Shown piece by piece: positions 62,420 to 64,000 of a stretch of DNA of 64,000 nucleotides (position 1 is its first letter; each line of letters opens with the position of its first letter). A program made the position numbers and the translations under genes. Source of the stretch: Blastobasis lacticolella (Eukaryota > Arthropoda > Insecta > Lepidoptera > Blastobasidae); the NCBI GenBank assembly GCA_905147135.1, contig LR990057.1, positions 5,828,001-5,892,000 of the forward strand, written 5' to 3'. Under the pieces are notes generated by a model. The model was not told the origin of the DNA. It searched no databases and worked only from the letters and a program-made list of their open reading frames with translations.

Positions 62420-63003
62420 GGCGTCTTTTACTGGCGCGGTCGCGAACAAAATCTCACGCCTGATGAGGTTATTCGATGGCGCAAACTGGCGCGTGACCAA
62501 GCGTTGCAGGATTGGGCTATACGGCTTCTTCCCACGGAGTCAACCCGGAGAGGTACTGGAGCTCAAAGGCTCCTGGGAGCAATTCAGCCGATACTCAAAG
62601 AGTGGGTCGATCGCAGACATGGTGCACTGACGTTTCGAATGACGCAGGTCCTCCGGGGCATGGTTGCTTCGGAAGTTACTTATGGAACGTCGCCAGAAGG
62701 GAGCCCGATATCAGATGTCACCAGTGTGACTGTCCCTAGGACACAGCGCAGCATACCTTGGAGGTGTGCCCGAGATGGGTAGCTCATCGAGATCGCCTCA
62801 TCACGGTAGTGGGAGTGGATCTCAGTCTCCCAACCATCATGTCCCGTATTGTTGGTAATAAGGTATCATGGGAGGAAGTGATCACCTTCTGCGAAGAGGT
62901 TATGTCGCAGAAGGAGAGCGAAGAGCGGGAGTGGGAGCGGGATCCGCTCTCTCTCCCGTATGGAAAGCGCGGGCCAGGCGACGAGCCAATGAAGGCTTAA
63001 CTT
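62420..63003 (+). pseudogene. R1-clade-like LINE C-terminus, frameshifted
   Basis: Frames 62504-62782, 62512-62739 and 62758-63000 join by shifts into the R1/TRAS-like C-terminal region: VFYWRGREQN-like start, LLGAIQPILKEWVDRRHGAL, FRMTQVLRGMV, a CCHC-type finger (RCHQCDC, QHTLEVCPRW), then DLSLPTIMSRIVG and FCEEVMSQKESEERE. At least two frameshifts make it inactive. It is not in rDNA, so it is a stray or a non-site-specific relative. Confidence 0.75.
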
Positions 63004-63270
63004 AAGCCCGTAAGAAAGAAGAGAGCAGAGAAAATAAGAGGTGTTTGCCATACTAGCAAGCTACTCATCAACGAGTACTGCATAATTGGAATATTTCCCC
63101 GAAATATAGCAATGACAACTAGCGTATGAAGAAGTAGCGGAATTAACTTTCTGCAATTTTTATTAGAGTAATGGAATTAATGTTTAATCTACTTATTTTT
63201 GAATGTACATAGTTAATTATCTATGGATACTGCCGTTTTCAAAGCTATTAAGCAGGTACTAATTTAAACT

Positions 63271-63490
63271 GTAAAGCTTTAGTTTTATTAACCTCACCTT
63301 GTAATTATATCAAGGTACTGTTTAAATTATAGTAAAACAGAAGCCATCATTATTGGAGTACCTGTCTCTATATACGTGTGGCTAACTTGTTACTTGATTG
63401 TAAACCTTTAGTTTTATTAACCTCACTTTTATTTCCGTAATATTTTGGTACTGTTTAAAGTATAGTGACACAGAGGCCAATCATTGTTCG
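63271..63490. repeat. tandem duplication, ~131-bp period
   Basis: GCTTTAGTTTTATTAACCTC ... GGTACTGTTTAAATTATAGT at 63276-63336 recurs as CCTTTAGTTTTATTAACCTC ... GGTACTGTTTAAAGTATAGT at 63407-63467, followed in both by ACAGARGCC. No further features to the end of the window. Confidence 0.6.
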
Positions 63491-64000
63491 AAGATCATCA
63501 TCATCCCCACCAACCAACAAATCATCATAATATAAACAGCATCATCGTCAGTCCCAGCCCTGCACGAGTAACTAACTTAGTTACTTAATGCTGGCGAGCT
63601 TCAATGCGCTTCGTTAGGACAATGGACTCGCTTTTCCCGATGCAGGACTCCAGCTTGTTGAGGTCAGTTTGCATTTTCTAACATTTGTTATTGTTCTGAA
63701 TGGGTATGGATTTCTTACACGGGATAGATTCAATTAAAGCACATTTTTCATAAAATATTCTCCCACTCCTCCACTTATGGACATTCCAGGATAATATCAA
63801 GGCTGCCCCCATATGGTCAAAATTTTGTGAGTTGTATAAAATTCAAAACCGATTTAATAACAAAACCAACATTTAATATGATACCGAAATACACTTTCCG
63901 GAATTCTGTCCGTTTCGATTGACAAAGTGACGTTTCACAGTAAAGTCCACTAGTTCTATGTCCACACAAAATAGCTTCTTATTATTGAACTAATTTTCTA

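Noticed and set aside
62420..63003. Site-specific R1 insertion marking an rDNA unit
   Set aside because: Only the C-terminal coding region is present, with frameshifts, and no 28S rRNA sequence adjoins it.
1..64000. Clustered defence system or CRISPR-like array
   Set aside because: No cas-like genes and no regularly spaced repeats with unique spacers; all tandem arrays found are minisatellites or duplications in eukaryotic DNA.

Overview
The window is eukaryotic nuclear DNA and looks lepidopteran. It has intron-rich genes with short GT-AG exons. It is dense with tRNA-derived SINEs, RTE/CR1/R1-type LINE remnants ending in (ATG)n or (GAT)n, Helitron-like termini and MITEs. It also carries a nuclear copy of mitochondrial cytochrome b. 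I see no rRNA, no CRISPR array and no genuine tRNA gene.

Two host genes can be rebuilt from the sequence and they are convergent. (1) On the + strand, nine coding exons between 994 and 38735 splice with consistent phases into a 622-residue GH20 beta-N-acetylhexosaminidase. It has a signal peptide, the insect NAG-type cysteine-rich N-terminus and every expected active-site residue. (2) On the - strand, three exons between 56839 and 47332 encode a 291-residue Q50 paired-like homeodomain protein. It is probably the insect Prop-type gene, and its intron lies at the classic homeodomain position 46/47.

Most of the rest is mobile DNA. 4.5-6.25 kb: an internally deleted LINE carrying a nested SINE. 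11.0-11.2 kb: NUMT. 13.4-18.8 kb: a 5.4 kb non-autonomous LTR element with nearly identical 488/510 bp LTRs and a 15-bp minisatellite, inserted in the (TA)n tail of a LINE remnant. 30.5-35.9 kb: a largely intact CR1-like LINE with a PHD-type ORF1 and an endonuclease/RT ORF2, lying in intron 7 of the hexosaminidase gene. 41-46 kb: MITEs and an inverted SINE pair. 50.8-51.6 kb: a large foldback element. 53-63 kb: further LINE pieces and duplicated non-coding blocks 5' of the homeobox gene.

The most unusual feature is that the hexosaminidase gene has been partly duplicated in tandem at three separate places. The start of exon 5 is copied three times in intron 4. The second half of exon 6 is copied 245 bp downstream with an open frame and an intact donor, but with the catalytic Glu changed to Val. 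The end of exon 9 is copied 270 bp downstream with two nonsense changes. The exon 6 copy could be spliced in frame and deserves RNA evidence.
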